Below the pieces are notes generated by a model, which saw nothing but the letters and a program-made list of their open reading frames with translations, ran no database searches and was not told where the DNA came from. A DNA stretch of 64,000 nt from Duganella sp. CF458 (GTDB lineage Bacteria; Pseudomonadota; Gammaproteobacteria; Burkholderiales; Burkholderiaceae_D): NCBI RefSeq assembly GCF_900113115.1, contig NZ_FOOF01000003.1:62001-126000 (forward strand). The letters run 5' to 3'. This document shows positions 24,082 to 34,400 of this stretch, piece by piece. Positions within the stretch are counted from its first letter, which is position 1; each line of letters begins with the position of its first letter. Position numbers and translations under genes: made by a program.

Positions 24082-27000
24082 GCCTGCCGCCCGCCGCACC
24101 AGCGCGCGGCCTTGGCCACCAGCACATCGTAATCAACCGGCTTGGCCAGGTAATCGTCGGCGCCGGCGGCCATGGCGTCGGCCTGGTCCGACGGCGCCGC
24201 CTTGGCCGTCAGCGCCAGCACCGGCACATCGGCCAGGGCCGGCGTTGCGCGCATGGCGGCGATGGCCTGGAAGCCGTCCATTTCCGGCATCATGATATCC
24301 ATCAGCACCAGGTCGACCACCTGGCCGGCGAGGAACTCCAGCGCGCGTTTGCCGTTGACGGCCTGGCTGACGCGCGCGCCATGGCGCTCCAGGGCCGCCG
24401 TGAGGACGAACAGGTTGCGCGGGTCGTCGTCCACCAGCAGCAGGTGGCGCCCGTCCAGCGCCCGCCCGCTGGACGCTCCCGGCGGCGCTGCGCCCGGCGC
24501 ATCGCCCCGCTCCTGCGGCACCCGGCGCAGGAACCGTTCCACGTTTTCCAGCAGGCGCCGCTCGCTGTGCGGCGTCTTCACGATCACGCATTCCGAGTAC
24601 TGGGCGAGGCGGTGCGACTGCTCGTCGTTCGGCGTGCAGCTGGCGTAGAACACCAGCGCCAGTCCCGGCGATGCCGCGCGCAGACGCCGCGCCAGCGCCA
24701 GGCTTTCATCCAGCGGCGAATCACCCGGGTCGCCCAGGTCTATCACGGCCAGGCGGCAACCGTGGCGCTGCAGCATGTCCTCCAATGGGCTGCCGGCGTC
24801 GGCCGACAGCACCGGGCCGCGCTGCGGGCCGACGATGGCGGCCACTTCCTGCGCCGTGATGCCGCCGTTCTCCAATACCAGCATGGCGCTGCCCTGGGCG
24901 CGCGCCAACGCCTCCAGCAAACCCGCTTCCGCCGCCGCCAAGCGCTGGTCGTCGGCCGGCTTTTGCAGGAAGCCGATGGCGCCTTGCTGCAGCAAGGCGC
25001 CATCGCGGTCGCGGGCGGAAACGATATGCACCGGGATGTGCGACAACGCGCGCGCGCTCTTGATCTCGTGCAGTACGCGGCCGCCATCCATATCCGGCAG
25101 GCCCAGGTCGAGCAGGATGCCGTGCGGTGTATGCTGGCGCGCCAGCTTCAGGCCCTCTTCGCCGCTGTGGGCCAGCAGGGTCTTGTATCCCAGGCGGCGG
25201 TTCATCAGCAGCAGCGAACGGCAGAACACCGGATCGTCGTCGATCAGCAGGATCACACGGTCATCCGGCAGAAGGTGGGCGCGGTCATCGGCCGGCACCT
25301 CCGGAGCAGCGCTTGCCGCCGGCGCAGCAGCAGCGGGCAGCGGTAGCGGCGCCTCGGCCGGCGCGGCCAGCAGCTGCGGCAGCAGCACGCGGAAGGTACT
25401 GCCTTCTCCGGGCGTACTGTCGACTTCAATGGTCCCGCCCAACATTTGTGCAAAACGCAGGCTGATGGTCAGGCCCAGGCCGGTGCCGCCGAATTCGCGC
25501 GAAGTGGAGCCATCGCCCTGCTGGAAGGCCTCGAAGATCACGGCCAGCTTGTCGTGCGCGATGCCGATGCCGGAGTCGCGCACCGACAGGCAGATCGGCA
25601 GCAATGCGTCGTCGCGCCGCCCGATGCGGAAGACGATGCCGCCCGCGCGCGTGAACTTGACTGCGTTGGCCAGCAGGTTGCGCAGGATCTGCGACAGCTT
25701 GTCCCAATCGGTGACGAACTCGCCCTGCAGCGCGTCCTCCAGTTCCAGCGTCAGCCCCTTGTCGCGCGCCAGGTGTTCAAACATGCTTTGCAGCTCGGTG
25801 CAAACGGCGGCCCCGCTGACGCTGCCCGCATGCAGCTCCATATGGCCCGCTTCGACTTTCGACAGGTCGAGCACGTCGTTGATCAGCCGCAGCAGCTCCT
25901 GCCCCGAACGATGGATCACTTGCGCCCACTTGGCCGCCTCGCCTTCCAGCTTGCCCTCCTCGTCGCTCAGCATCATCTTCGACAGCAGGATGATGGAATT
26001 GAGCGGGGTGCGCAGCTCGTGCGACATATTCGACAGGAATTCCGACTTGTACTGGCTGGACAGCTTGAGCTGGTGCGACTTGGCTTCCTCCTGCCGCCGC
26101 GCCTCCTGCAGCTGTTCGTTCTGCATGCGCATCTGGTCGCCCTGCTGCTCCAGCTGGGAATTCGACTGACGCAGCTCCTCCGCCTGCTGCTGCATCTGCT
26201 GCTGCTGCTCCTCCATTTGCGCGTTGCTTTGCTGCAGTTCTTCGGCCTGCTGCTGCAGTTGCTGCTGCTGCTCCTCCATCTGGGCGTTGATGCTGCGCAG
26301 CTGATCGCTTTGCATGCGCATCTCCTGCTCCGAGGCCTCGCTAGCCGCCAGCAGCCGGCGAATATGCACCCGCTGTTCGGCCACGTACAGCAAGGAAGCG
26401 ATCATGCCCGTCACGCTGGAGAGGAACTCCAGCTTGCGCTCGTCGAAACGCTCATGGCTGGCCAGTTCCACCACGCCGACCAGGTCGCGCTCATGCAGCA
26501 AGGGCCAGGTATAGGTATAGCGCGGCGCCGCACTGCTGGTGCCGGTGGTGATGGGCGGCGCCGGCTCGCCGGGCGCCAGGGCCAGCACGATCGGCTTGCG
26601 TTCGCGCGCCACCTGCCCGACCGCGCCCTGGCCCAAGGCAAAGCGCGCACCGACGTTGTCGCGCTCCGTATACATATAGCTGCCGACCAGTTCCAGCTGC
26701 TGCTCGCGCTCATTGAGCAGGTAGAACACGCCGCGCCCGGCATCGAGGTAGCGGCCCAGCATGCTGATCGCCGCCTCGGCCAGTTCGCCGGTGGTCAGGT
26801 CGCCCGTCAGCGCGGTGCCAAGCTGGCTGGCGCCATCCTTCAGCCAGTTGCGGCGCTCGTCTTCCGCCCTGCCGCTGCGCAGCATGCGGATCATGTCGTT
26901 GATGGCGTGTCCCAGCCTGTCCTGCGCCGATGCCAGCGGCACTTCATCCTGCAGGTTGCCGCGCCCGATTTCCTCGGCACGTGCCGCCAGCCGCTCCATG

Positions 27001-27791
27001 GTATCGCGCATGGTGGCGATGCGCGCCATCATGCTGTCCGTATCGCCCGTGCGCAGCACCACCTGGCCGGACAAGTCGCCGGCCGCCAGTTGTGAGGCGA
27101 TGGCGGCCGCTTTGTCCGGCTCCCCGCCCAGCTGGCCGATCACCGAGCGCGAAGTGTAGTAACCGAGCGCACCGATGGCCGCCAGGATGATGCCGCCCGC
27201 CGCCAGCGTGATGTACAGCGCCTCGCGTTTGATCTCCTCCGCGGCACGGGTCTGCTCGGTCGCCACCTGCGCGTTGTAGGCAATATGCCCCGTCACCAGG
27301 CGGGTCACCTGGTCCGACAGCGGTTCCATGTCCTGCATCAGCTCACGTGCCTGCGGCAGCGCGCCGCGCCGCAGGGCCGACAGCACGCCGTCGGCCTGCG
27401 ACTCGTAGCGGGCCCACACTACTTTCTCTTGTTCGAGGAAGGACTTGTCCTTGTTGTCGGCGAAGCAGTCTGCGCCCAGGCAGCCGTCCGTCTCATAACG
27501 GTTGATGGCGTCACGTACGGCATTGCGCTGGATGTCGATCTGCTTGTCCAGGCGCGCGGCGGCGGCGGCATCGGCCGCCTGCAGGCGGCGCTCCAGGCTT
27601 ATGCCCAGCTGCAGGAAGCTGCGGCGCAGGCTGTCGAGCATGATCAGGCTGGGCACCGCGTTGACGTTGGCATTGTTGGCGCCGTCGTACACGCGCTCCA
27701 TCTGCTGGCGGCCCAGCGCAGTCAGGGTGAGCAGGCCAAGCAGCGCGGTCGCTGTCAGCAACGCCATCTTCATCGCCACCGTTCGCAGCAT
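24078..27791 (-). CDS. Large hybrid sensor histidine kinase with three receiver-like domains
   Basis: A 1237-residue membrane sensor. Two transmembrane helices (about 8-26 and 193-213) flank a four-helix-bundle periplasmic domain. Then come HAMP (215-310), GAF (330-470), a Gln-rich coiled coil (480-585), HisKA with SNMSHELRTPLNS near 587 and an HATPase. The receivers are one intact (ILLIDDDP, LLDLGLPDMDG) near 840-950, one degenerate near 960-1085, and one intact (LLLVDDDP, LMDIMMPEMDG, YLAKPVD) near 1113-1230. GGGAGG precedes the ATG. It heads the three-gene operon with the CheB/CheR fusion and receiver-kinase. The ligand is unknown. Confidence 0.92.
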   Translation of the reverse strand: MLRTVAMKMALLTATALLGLLTLTALGRQQMERVYDGANNANVNAVPSLIMLDSLRRSFLQLGISLERRLQAADAAAAARLDKQIDIQRNAVRDAINRYETDGCLGADCFADNKDKSFLEQEKVVWARYESQADGVLSALRRGALPQARELMQDMEPLSDQVTRLVTGHIAYNAQVATEQTRAAEEIKREALYITLAAGGIILAAIGALGYYTSRSVIGQLGGEPDKAAAIASQLAAGDLSGQVVLRTGDTDSMMARIATMRDTMERLAARAEEIGRGNLQDEVPLASAQDRLGHAINDMIRMLRSGRAEDERRNWLKDGASQLGTALTGDLTTGELAEAAISMLGRYLDAGRGVFYLLNEREQQLELVGSYMYTERDNVGARFALGQGAVGQVARERKPIVLALAPGEPAPPITTGTSSAAPRYTYTWPLLHERDLVGVVELASHERFDERKLEFLSSVTGMIASLLYVAEQRVHIRRLLAASEASEQEMRMQSDQLRSINAQMEEQQQQLQQQAEELQQSNAQMEEQQQQMQQQAEELRQSNSQLEQQGDQMRMQNEQLQEARRQEEAKSHQLKLSSQYKSEFLSNMSHELRTPLNSIILLSKMMLSDEEGKLEGEAAKWAQVIHRSGQELLRLINDVLDLSKVEAGHMELHAGSVSGAAVCTELQSMFEHLARDKGLTLELEDALQGEFVTDWDKLSQILRNLLANAVKFTRAGGIVFRIGRRDDALLPICLSVRDSGIGIAHDKLAVIFEAFQQGDGSTSREFGGTGLGLTISLRFAQMLGGTIEVDSTPGEGSTFRVLLPQLLAAPAEAPLPLPAAAAPAASAAPEVPADDRAHLLPDDRVILLIDDDPVFCRSLLLMNRRLGYKTLLAHSGEEGLKLARQHTPHGILLDLGLPDMDGGRVLHEIKSARALSHIPVHIVSARDRDGALLQQGAIGFLQKPADDQRLAAAEAGLLEALARAQGSAMLVLENGGITAQEVAAIVGPQRGPVLSADAGSPLEDMLQRHGCRLAVIDLGDPGDSPLDESLALARRLRAASPGLALVFYASCTPNDEQSHRLAQYSECVIVKTPHSERRLLENVERFLRRVPQERGDAPGAAPPGASSGRALDGRHLLLVDDDPRNLFVLTAALERHGARVSQAVNGKRALEFLAGQVVDLVLMDIMMPEMDGFQAIAAMRATPALADVPVLALTAKAAPSDQADAMAAGADDYLAKPVDYDVLVAKAARWCGGRQA
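26172..26297 (-). repeat. Two 63-bp tandem repeats encoding a 21-residue Gln-rich coiled coil
   Basis: Units at 26172-26234 and 26235-26297 are near-identical and encode SNAQMEEQQQQ(L/M)QQQAEEL-type repeats in the linker between the GAF and HisKA domains. Such repeats can change signalling-helix register by unit gain or loss. Confidence 0.75.
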
Positions 27792-27835
27792 AGCGCCTCC
27801 CTGTTGGACTCACCGCGGCAGCTTTCATTTTGCCC

Positions 27836-27854
27836 AAAAACCCAGCCGTTGGGT
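27836..27854 (-). terminator. Rho-independent terminator after the serine hydrolase gene
   Basis: On the minus strand a short stem, ACCCA/TGGGT with loop ACGGC, is followed immediately by TTTTT. It lies about 55 bp beyond the stop at 27911 and before the hybrid kinase start at 27791, so it would end the aminopeptidase-serine hydrolase operon. The stem is only five pairs. Confidence 0.5.
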
Positions 27855-27910
27855 GCGTTCTATCAAACAAGGGAGGCTGCCACGCGACACAGTTGCCGCG
27901 TGGAAACTAC

Positions 27911-29524
27911 TTACGGTTTCTTTGCCGGGGTGAATGACAGGTCGGCAAAGTCATAGCTGAAATCGGTCTCGGTGGAGACCGGTGCCATCTTCATCTGCTC
28001 GATCGAGCCGTCCGGATTCAGCGCGAACGTCACGTAGGCGTCCGCGTTGAAATTGCGCTCCTTCCAGCGCACGATGAAGGTATCGTGCTGAAAGTGTTCC
28101 AGCGTGCCGCTCAGGTCCGGCGTGCGGCTGAAGGACATCAGCTGCTTGCCGCCCTCCTGCCTGATGCTCACCGTGCCATACCAGGCATCGTTGTAGTCGC
28201 CGTTGTAAGACGCCAGCGGCAGCGAAGGCTTGGATCGCGCCGCGCGGGCTGCCGTCAGCTTGCCCTGGCGCGCCAGCTCCTCCTTGTGCATTTCCGCTTC
28301 CTGCTCGGCATAGAGCCTGATCCAGTCGGTCGGCGCCACGCCCATGTAGTTGTCCAGGATGCGCCATTGCAGCGCCGTCATGGCCGGGCCGTTTTCCGCG
28401 TTGGTGAAGATGGCCACGCCCAGCTTTTCTTCCGGCACCATCAAGATGCGCGAGTAGAAGCCTTGCAGCGCGCCGCCGTGCATGGCGACCTTGCGGCCGC
28501 GGTAATCGCGCAGCTGGAATCCCAGGCCATACGCCGCGAAATTCGGCTTGGTGGCCGCCAGCGGCGGTTTCGGTTCGCTGAACGTCATCGGCGTCTGCTG
28601 GCTCCACATTTCGCGCGCCTGCTTGACGCTGAACAGCTGCTTGCCGTCCTCCATCTTGCCTTCGTCGAGCAGCACCTGCATCCACTTGGCGATATCTTCG
28701 GCATTGGTCTGGATACCGACTGCGCCCACCGCGTTCTGTACCGGCATCGGCTTGACCGCGGCGGCCTTGCCGTTGATCTTGCTGTGCGGCGCAGAGTAGT
28801 CCGCCGTCTTCAGCATCTCGTCGACATTGGTGGTGGTGCTGTTCATGCCCAGCGGCGCCAGGATGCGTTCGCGGGTGGTCTCTTCCCAGCTCTTGCCGGA
28901 TTTCTGCGCGATGATCTTGCCGGCCACGATATACAGCAGGTTGTCGTAGGCGTACCTGCCGCGGAAACTGGTGGCCAGCTTGACATGGCGCAGGCGTTCG
29001 ATGATTTCATCGGTGCTGAAGGTGGTGGTCGGCCACCAAAGCAGGTCGCCGGCACCGAGACCCAGGCCGCTGCGGTGCACCAGCAGGTCGCGCACGGTCA
29101 TGGCGTGGGTCACGTAGGCGTCGGCCATCTGGAAGCTCGGCAGGTGCCTGGTGACCGGGTCGTCCCAGCCAAGCTTGCCGTCATCCACCAGTTGCGCCAG
29201 GCCGGCGGCGGTAAACGCCTTGGAGTTCGAGGCGATCTCGAACAAAGTCTTGCCCGTCACCGGCGCCGGGTTGCCCAGCCTGCGCACGCCAAAGCCCTTG
29301 GTGGCCACTACCTTGCCGTCCTTGACGATGGCGATGGCAATGCCCGGCACGTCGAAGGTTTTCAGCGCCAGGTTGACGTCGCGGTCAAGGTCGAAAGCCG
29401 GCGCAGTGGCGGCGGCGGCCACCGTGCCCTCCGGCGCAGCACTGGCCGGGGCATTGATGACGGCGCCGGCCGCGAAGGCCAGCATGAGCAGGGTGGCGAG
29501 CGGTTTCTTCAGCAGCATGGTCAT
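27911..29524 (-). CDS. Exported serine hydrolase, class C beta-lactamase-like
   Basis: A 537-residue protein of the beta-lactamase/penicillin-binding fold (peptidase S12-type). It has a signal peptide (~1-29), the SxxK motif SNSK near 97-100, the YxN motif YDN near 194 and an HGG motif near 348 in place of KTG. The C-terminal ~130 residues form an extra beta domain found in many S12-like esterases and D-aminopeptidases. Likely a periplasmic peptidase or esterase; beta-lactam hydrolysis is not implied. The ATG overlaps the aminopeptidase stop as ATGA, so the two are translationally coupled and may act on related peptides. Confidence 0.87.
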   Translation of the reverse strand: MTMLLKKPLATLLMLAFAAGAVINAPASAAPEGTVAAAATAPAFDLDRDVNLALKTFDVPGIAIAIVKDGKVVATKGFGVRRLGNPAPVTGKTLFEIASNSKAFTAAGLAQLVDDGKLGWDDPVTRHLPSFQMADAYVTHAMTVRDLLVHRSGLGLGAGDLLWWPTTTFSTDEIIERLRHVKLATSFRGRYAYDNLLYIVAGKIIAQKSGKSWEETTRERILAPLGMNSTTTNVDEMLKTADYSAPHSKINGKAAAVKPMPVQNAVGAVGIQTNAEDIAKWMQVLLDEGKMEDGKQLFSVKQAREMWSQQTPMTFSEPKPPLAATKPNFAAYGLGFQLRDYRGRKVAMHGGALQGFYSRILMVPEEKLGVAIFTNAENGPAMTALQWRILDNYMGVAPTDWIRLYAEQEAEMHKEELARQGKLTAARAARSKPSLPLASYNGDYNDAWYGTVSIRQEGGKQLMSFSRTPDLSGTLEHFQHDTFIVRWKERNFNADAYVTFALNPDGSIEQMKMAPVSTETDFSYDFADLSFTPAKKP

Positions 29525-31362
29525 TTCTTCAGCAGTTTATCGACAGAGCCCTGGGTCTCAGGATGGTAGCGCGAGCGCGCCTTGGCATACACGCCCCTGG
29601 CCCACGATGCTTCGTTCGGGTTGTTCAGCAGCGCCTTGTACAGCGGGACCACGAACTTCTGGCGACCCACGCTCATGAGGAAGGCATGCAACGGCTCGCG
29701 CACGCCGTAGCCGGCATGCACGGACGCCAACAGGAAGCGGAAGCCGATTTCATTGTTCCTGGTGTCGCGCAACTTGAAGGCTTCATCGAGTTCCTTCATC
29801 TGCGCGGCATTGGCCTTGGCGTCGATGCCGTTCAGGAAATGCATCCATTCCAGCGCGACCCACTGCTGCGTCTCCAGCAGGCTGGTCGCCAGTTCGCCTT
29901 TCAACCAGGCTTCACGCTTGGCATCCAGCGCTGCCAGGCGCGCCGAATTCACGTACTGCGCGCTGGCCGGAATGCCGCTGCCGTGCAGCCATTCGTCCAG
30001 CTCCGCCTCGCCCATGATGGCGGGATTCTTCGCCAGCAGATTCCTGCGCAAGTAGTCGACGAATTCGCCGGTGGTCGCCGACTGGAAAGCGTGCTGGTCG
30101 AACCAGCCGCGCAGGAAAGGATCGAACACTTCACGGCCGGCGCGCTGCTCCAGCGTGTGCAGCAGCCAGGCGCCTTTGGGATAAGCCAGGCCCTCGTCGG
30201 TGTAGCTGTCAGGGCTGGTGTCGGCATCCTTGGTCAGCAAGGCTTGCTTGGCGGGCGGAATATCCTTCAACGAAGCGATGGCTTCGGCCTGTTCCACTTG
30301 CAGGTTCATGTCGGCCACTTCCTTGCCGTACAGGCTCTCCACAATGCGGGTGGTGACGTAGGTGGTAAAGCCTTCGTTCAGCCACCAATGCTTCCACGAC
30401 GCGTTGGTGACCAGGTTGCCGGACCAGCTATGCGCCAGCTCGTGCGCGATCAGGTCGTTCAAGCTGCGATCGCCCGCGATCATGGTCGGGGTCAGGAAGG
30501 TCATGCGCGGGTTTTCCATGCCGCCGATCGGGAACGATGGCGGCAGCACCAGCATGTCGTAACGCCCCCAGCGATAAGGGCCGAACAGGGCTTCGGCCGC
30601 GTTCACCATTTTCTCGGTGTCGGCCAGTTCGTAGGCTGCCGCTTCGATGCGGCCAGGTTCCGCATACACCGCGGTGCGCGGGCCCAGGTTGCGCAGTTCG
30701 ATCTCGCCGATGGCAATGGCCAGCAGGTAGGACGGTATCGGCTGCGGCATCTTGAAGTTCCAGCCGCCCTTGCCGGTGGCGTGCTGGTCGCCTTCCGCGC
30801 TCATCACCACGCGCATGCCGGCCGGCGCGTTGATGTGGGCGCTGTAGGTGAAGCGCACTGCCGGCGTATCCTGCACCGGCGCCCAGGAACGCGCCTCGAT
30901 CGGCTCCGACTGGCTGAACATGAACGGGCGCTTGCCGGACAGCGTCTGCTCCGGATTCATCCACTGCAGTGCATTGGCGGTCGGCGCGGTGCGGTAATAG
31001 ACGCGCACTTTGTCAGGCTGCGATTGGAGGGCGATGCGCAGGGCGCGGCCCTTCTTCGGGTCCTGCTTGTCGAGCATGAAGGAAGCCGGCGCCCAGTTGC
31101 CGTCCGGCTGCCGCACCTGCACGCGCGCGATCTTCAATTGGCGCGTGTCGAGGACCAGGGTGCGGGCCGACTTGTCGATCCAGTTCAGCGACAGTTCCGC
31201 ATAACCGTCGAGTGTCTTGCGCGCGAAATCGGCTTTCAGGTCCAGGTGCAAGTCGGTCGTGCGCACCTGGTCATAGCGTGCAAAGCTCAGCGGATCTTGC
31301 GCCCATGCAGGCAACGCAAACGCAGCCACCACAGCGGCAGCAGGCAAGGACAGTCGGAACAT
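29521..31362 (-). CDS. Exported M1-family zinc aminopeptidase
   Basis: A 613-residue M1 metallopeptidase with a signal peptide (MFRLSLPAAAVVAAFALPAWA). The zinc site is HELAH near 308 with the downstream Glu in WLNEGFTTY, and the exopeptidase motif appears as GGMEN about 25 residues earlier. The N-terminal beta-saddle domain is complete, and the C-terminal helical part is of leukotriene-A4-hydrolase-like length. It should release N-terminal residues from peptides in the periplasm or outside. It is co-transcribed with the downstream serine hydrolase through a four-base overlap. Confidence 0.93.
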   Translation of the reverse strand: MFRLSLPAAAVVAAFALPAWAQDPLSFARYDQVRTTDLHLDLKADFARKTLDGYAELSLNWIDKSARTLVLDTRQLKIARVQVRQPDGNWAPASFMLDKQDPKKGRALRIALQSQPDKVRVYYRTAPTANALQWMNPEQTLSGKRPFMFSQSEPIEARSWAPVQDTPAVRFTYSAHINAPAGMRVVMSAEGDQHATGKGGWNFKMPQPIPSYLLAIAIGEIELRNLGPRTAVYAEPGRIEAAAYELADTEKMVNAAEALFGPYRWGRYDMLVLPPSFPIGGMENPRMTFLTPTMIAGDRSLNDLIAHELAHSWSGNLVTNASWKHWWLNEGFTTYVTTRIVESLYGKEVADMNLQVEQAEAIASLKDIPPAKQALLTKDADTSPDSYTDEGLAYPKGAWLLHTLEQRAGREVFDPFLRGWFDQHAFQSATTGEFVDYLRRNLLAKNPAIMGEAELDEWLHGSGIPASAQYVNSARLAALDAKREAWLKGELATSLLETQQWVALEWMHFLNGIDAKANAAQMKELDEAFKLRDTRNNEIGFRFLLASVHAGYGVREPLHAFLMSVGRQKFVVPLYKALLNNPNEASWARGVYAKARSRYHPETQGSVDKLLKK

Positions 31363-31405
31363 GGCATCTCTCTGTTGTTACAAGCGCGCAGAGGATAGCA
31401 CACCT

Positions 31406-31490
31406 AAAGTCGGGGTCAGCTCTGGCAATCGGACATTTGCCCTGCGCGAAGCGCAAAGCTCCTCGAGAAGCCAGAGCTGACCCCGACTTT
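31406..31490. repeat. 21-bp perfect inverted repeat with structured loop
   Basis: Arms at 31406-31426 and 31470-31490 are perfect complements, spaced by 43 bases that contain a small hairpin (TGCG/CGCA around 31443-31455). The element lies 3 bp beyond the stop of the glucan synthase and 43 bp before the aminopeptidase start, so both genes read in the same direction across it. It could stop transcription or be a REP-like element; there is no clean T-run. Confidence 0.8.
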
Positions 31491-31493
31491 CAA

Positions 31494-34400
31494 TTACACT
31501 TTAATGTCTATCTCGTAGGTGGTGCCGTCGTCGACCAGCGCAATCTCGGTTGGCGACGCGCTGGCTTCGCCGCGGGTGACACGCAGGATGTAGGTGCTGC
31601 TGCCGTGGCGGTAGTGCAGCGTGAAGCCGGGCCAGGCGGCGGGCAGGCGCGGCGCCAGCAGCAGCTTGTCGGCCTGGCGCGTCAGGCCGAGCAGGGATTC
31701 GAGCAGCAGGCGGTACATCCAGCCGGAAGAGCCGGTGTACCAGCTCCAGCCTCCGCGGCCGACATGCGGTTCGACCGCGTATACGTCGGCTGTCACCACA
31801 TACGGTTCCACCTTGTAGCGTGCGCACGTTTCGGCGCTGGAGCCGTGCCGTACCGGGTTGATCATCCGCATCAGGTCCCAGGCGCGTTCAACGTCGCCCA
31901 GGCGCGCGAAGGCCATCACGGTCCAGATGGCGGCGTGGGTGTATTGGCCGCCGTTCTCGCGCACGCCGGGCACGTAGCCGCGGATGTAGCCGGGGTTCAG
32001 GTCGGCCTTGTCGAACGGCGGGTCGAGCAGCTGGATCAGTCCGAAATCACGCCGCACCAGGCGCGCTTCCACCTGCTCCATCGCGCCTTCCACGCGCGCA
32101 TTGTCGGCGGCGCCGGTCAGCACGCCCCAGCTTTGCGAGATCGAGTCGATCTGGCATTCCTCGTTCTGCGCCGAGCCGAGCGGCGTGCCGTCGTCGAAGT
32201 AGGCGCGCCGATACCACTGCCCGTCCCAGGCATTGGCTTCGATATTGGCGGCCAGCGTTTTGGCCTGCTCGCGGCATTCGTTGGCGAACGGCGCGTCATC
32301 GCGCTGCTCGGCCACCTCGGCGAAGCGTTGCAGCACTTCGATCAGGAACCAGGCCAGCCACACGCTTTCGCCCTTGCCATGCTCGCCCACCTTGTCCATG
32401 CCATCGTTCCAGTCGCAGGAACCGATCAGCGGCAAGCCGTGTTCGCCGAAGCGCAAGCCGTTGCGGATGGCGCGCACGCAGTGTTCGTACACATCACCGG
32501 CATGGACCGAGCGGCTCGGCATGTCGTAATAGGAATCCTCTTCCGGCTGTACCGGACGGCCTTCGAGGTAGTGCGCTTGCTCGTCCAGCACCGACATGTC
32601 GCCCGTGCTCGAGACGTAGCGCCACGCCGCCAGCGGCAGCCACAGGTAGTCGTCCGAACAGTGTGTCCGCACGCCGCGGTCGGACGGCGGGTGCCACCAG
32701 TGCTGCACGTCGCCTTCCACGAACTGGTGCGCTGCGCACAGGATCAGGTGCTCGCGCAGGATGTCGGGCCGGGTGTGCACCATCGCCATCGCATCCTGCA
32801 ACTGGTCGCGGAATCCGAACGCGCCGCCGCTCTGGTAGTAACCGCTGCGCGCCCACATGCGGCAAGCAATGGTCTGGTACATCAGCCAGCCGTTGGCCAG
32901 CACATCCAGCTCCGGCTCGGGTGTCTGGACCTGCACCGCGCCCAGCACCTTGTCCCAGTGCGAGTGCACTTCGCCCAAGGCTTGCAGCGCCGCGCCGCGT
33001 CCTCCGTGGCGCTGTACCACATTGGTGGCGTCGGCGTTGCGGCGGCCGCCCATGCCCAGCACGAACACGATCTCGCGTTCCTGTCCCGGTTGCAGTTCGA
33101 ATGGCGCCTGGATCGCTGCGCAGGCATCCAGTCCCGCACCGGCCTTGCCCGACAAGCGCACACGGCGCAGCGCGGCCGGCCGCGCCAGGCTGCCGTTGCG
33201 GCCGATGAATTCCGTGCGATCGCACGTCACCGTGCGCACCGAAGCGTCGGCATTGAAGAAGGCTACCCGGCCGGAGAACTCGGTGTTGTAGGCATTGCGT
33301 GCAAACAGCGCACCGGTCACAGGATCGATCTCGGTCACGATATGCATACCCGACTTGGAGCGCATATCGCCCAGCACCCACTCCACATAGCCTGTCACCG
33401 ACAGCTTGCGCACGATATCGGAATCGTTGCGCACGCGGATCACCGTGTAGCGCACCGGTGCATCCAGCGCCACGAATGTCGTCATGCGGCTGCTGATGCC
33501 GGTTTCGGCATATTCGAACGAAGAGTAACCGAAGCCGTGGCGCGTCAGGTAGCTGCCGGCGCCCGGCGCAGGCAAGGCGCTCGGCGACCAGAAGCGGCCG
33601 GTCTGCTCGTCGCGCAAGTAGAACGCTTCGCCGCTCAGGTCCGACACCGGGTCGTTATGCCACGGCGTCAGGCGGAACTCGTGCGCGTTTTCCTGCCAGG
33701 TATAGGCCTGGCCGCTTTCCGACACCACGCTGCCGAACTGCGCGTTGGCAATCACGTTCGACCACGGCAGCGGCGTGCGCTGCCCGGCACCGGTGGCGAT
33801 CACGTACTCCTTGCCGTCCGGCGTGAAGCCGCCCAGGCCATTCACCAGGATCAAGTCATCCGGCAAGGATACGCCCGCGGCAGCACCGCCTTCAGCCGTC
33901 TCGGCACGTCCCTCCGCCATCAGCGGCGGCATGCGCAATGTCGGCGCCACGCCGCGCTTGAGCTGCTCGGCCAGCGTGCCGCGCTCATCGCTCAAGACGG
34001 CGCGCGCCACGGTCTGCAGCAGCACGCGGTCTTCCGGCGCGATGCCTTCCGTCGGCCGTACGAAGATACCGCCCGGCCTATCGATCGCTTGCGCATCGAG
34101 GCCGGAGGCGATCAGGCCCATGATCTGGTCATGCAGCGCCTGGCGGTAGCCGGAACGGTCTTCGTACCAGATCACCAGGTCCACCACCAGCCCCTTCAGG
34201 CGCCAGTAGGCGTGCGCCTGCACCAGCTGGCGCGCCAGTTCGATATTGGAGGCATCGCGGATTTCCATCAGCACGATGGGCAAGTCGCCGGAAATCGCGT
34301 AAGCCCACAGGCCGGACTGGCCGCGCTGGTTGCGCACCAGGATGCCTGGTTCGGCGCGCAGGGCCGCGTTCGGATAGATCACATGGTTGGCCAGACGCGC

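Noticed and set aside
27880..27903. CCACGCG/CGCGTGG hairpin just after the serine hydrolase stop as its terminator
   Set aside because: No T-run follows on the minus strand; the smaller hairpin at 27836-27854 with TTTTT fits better.
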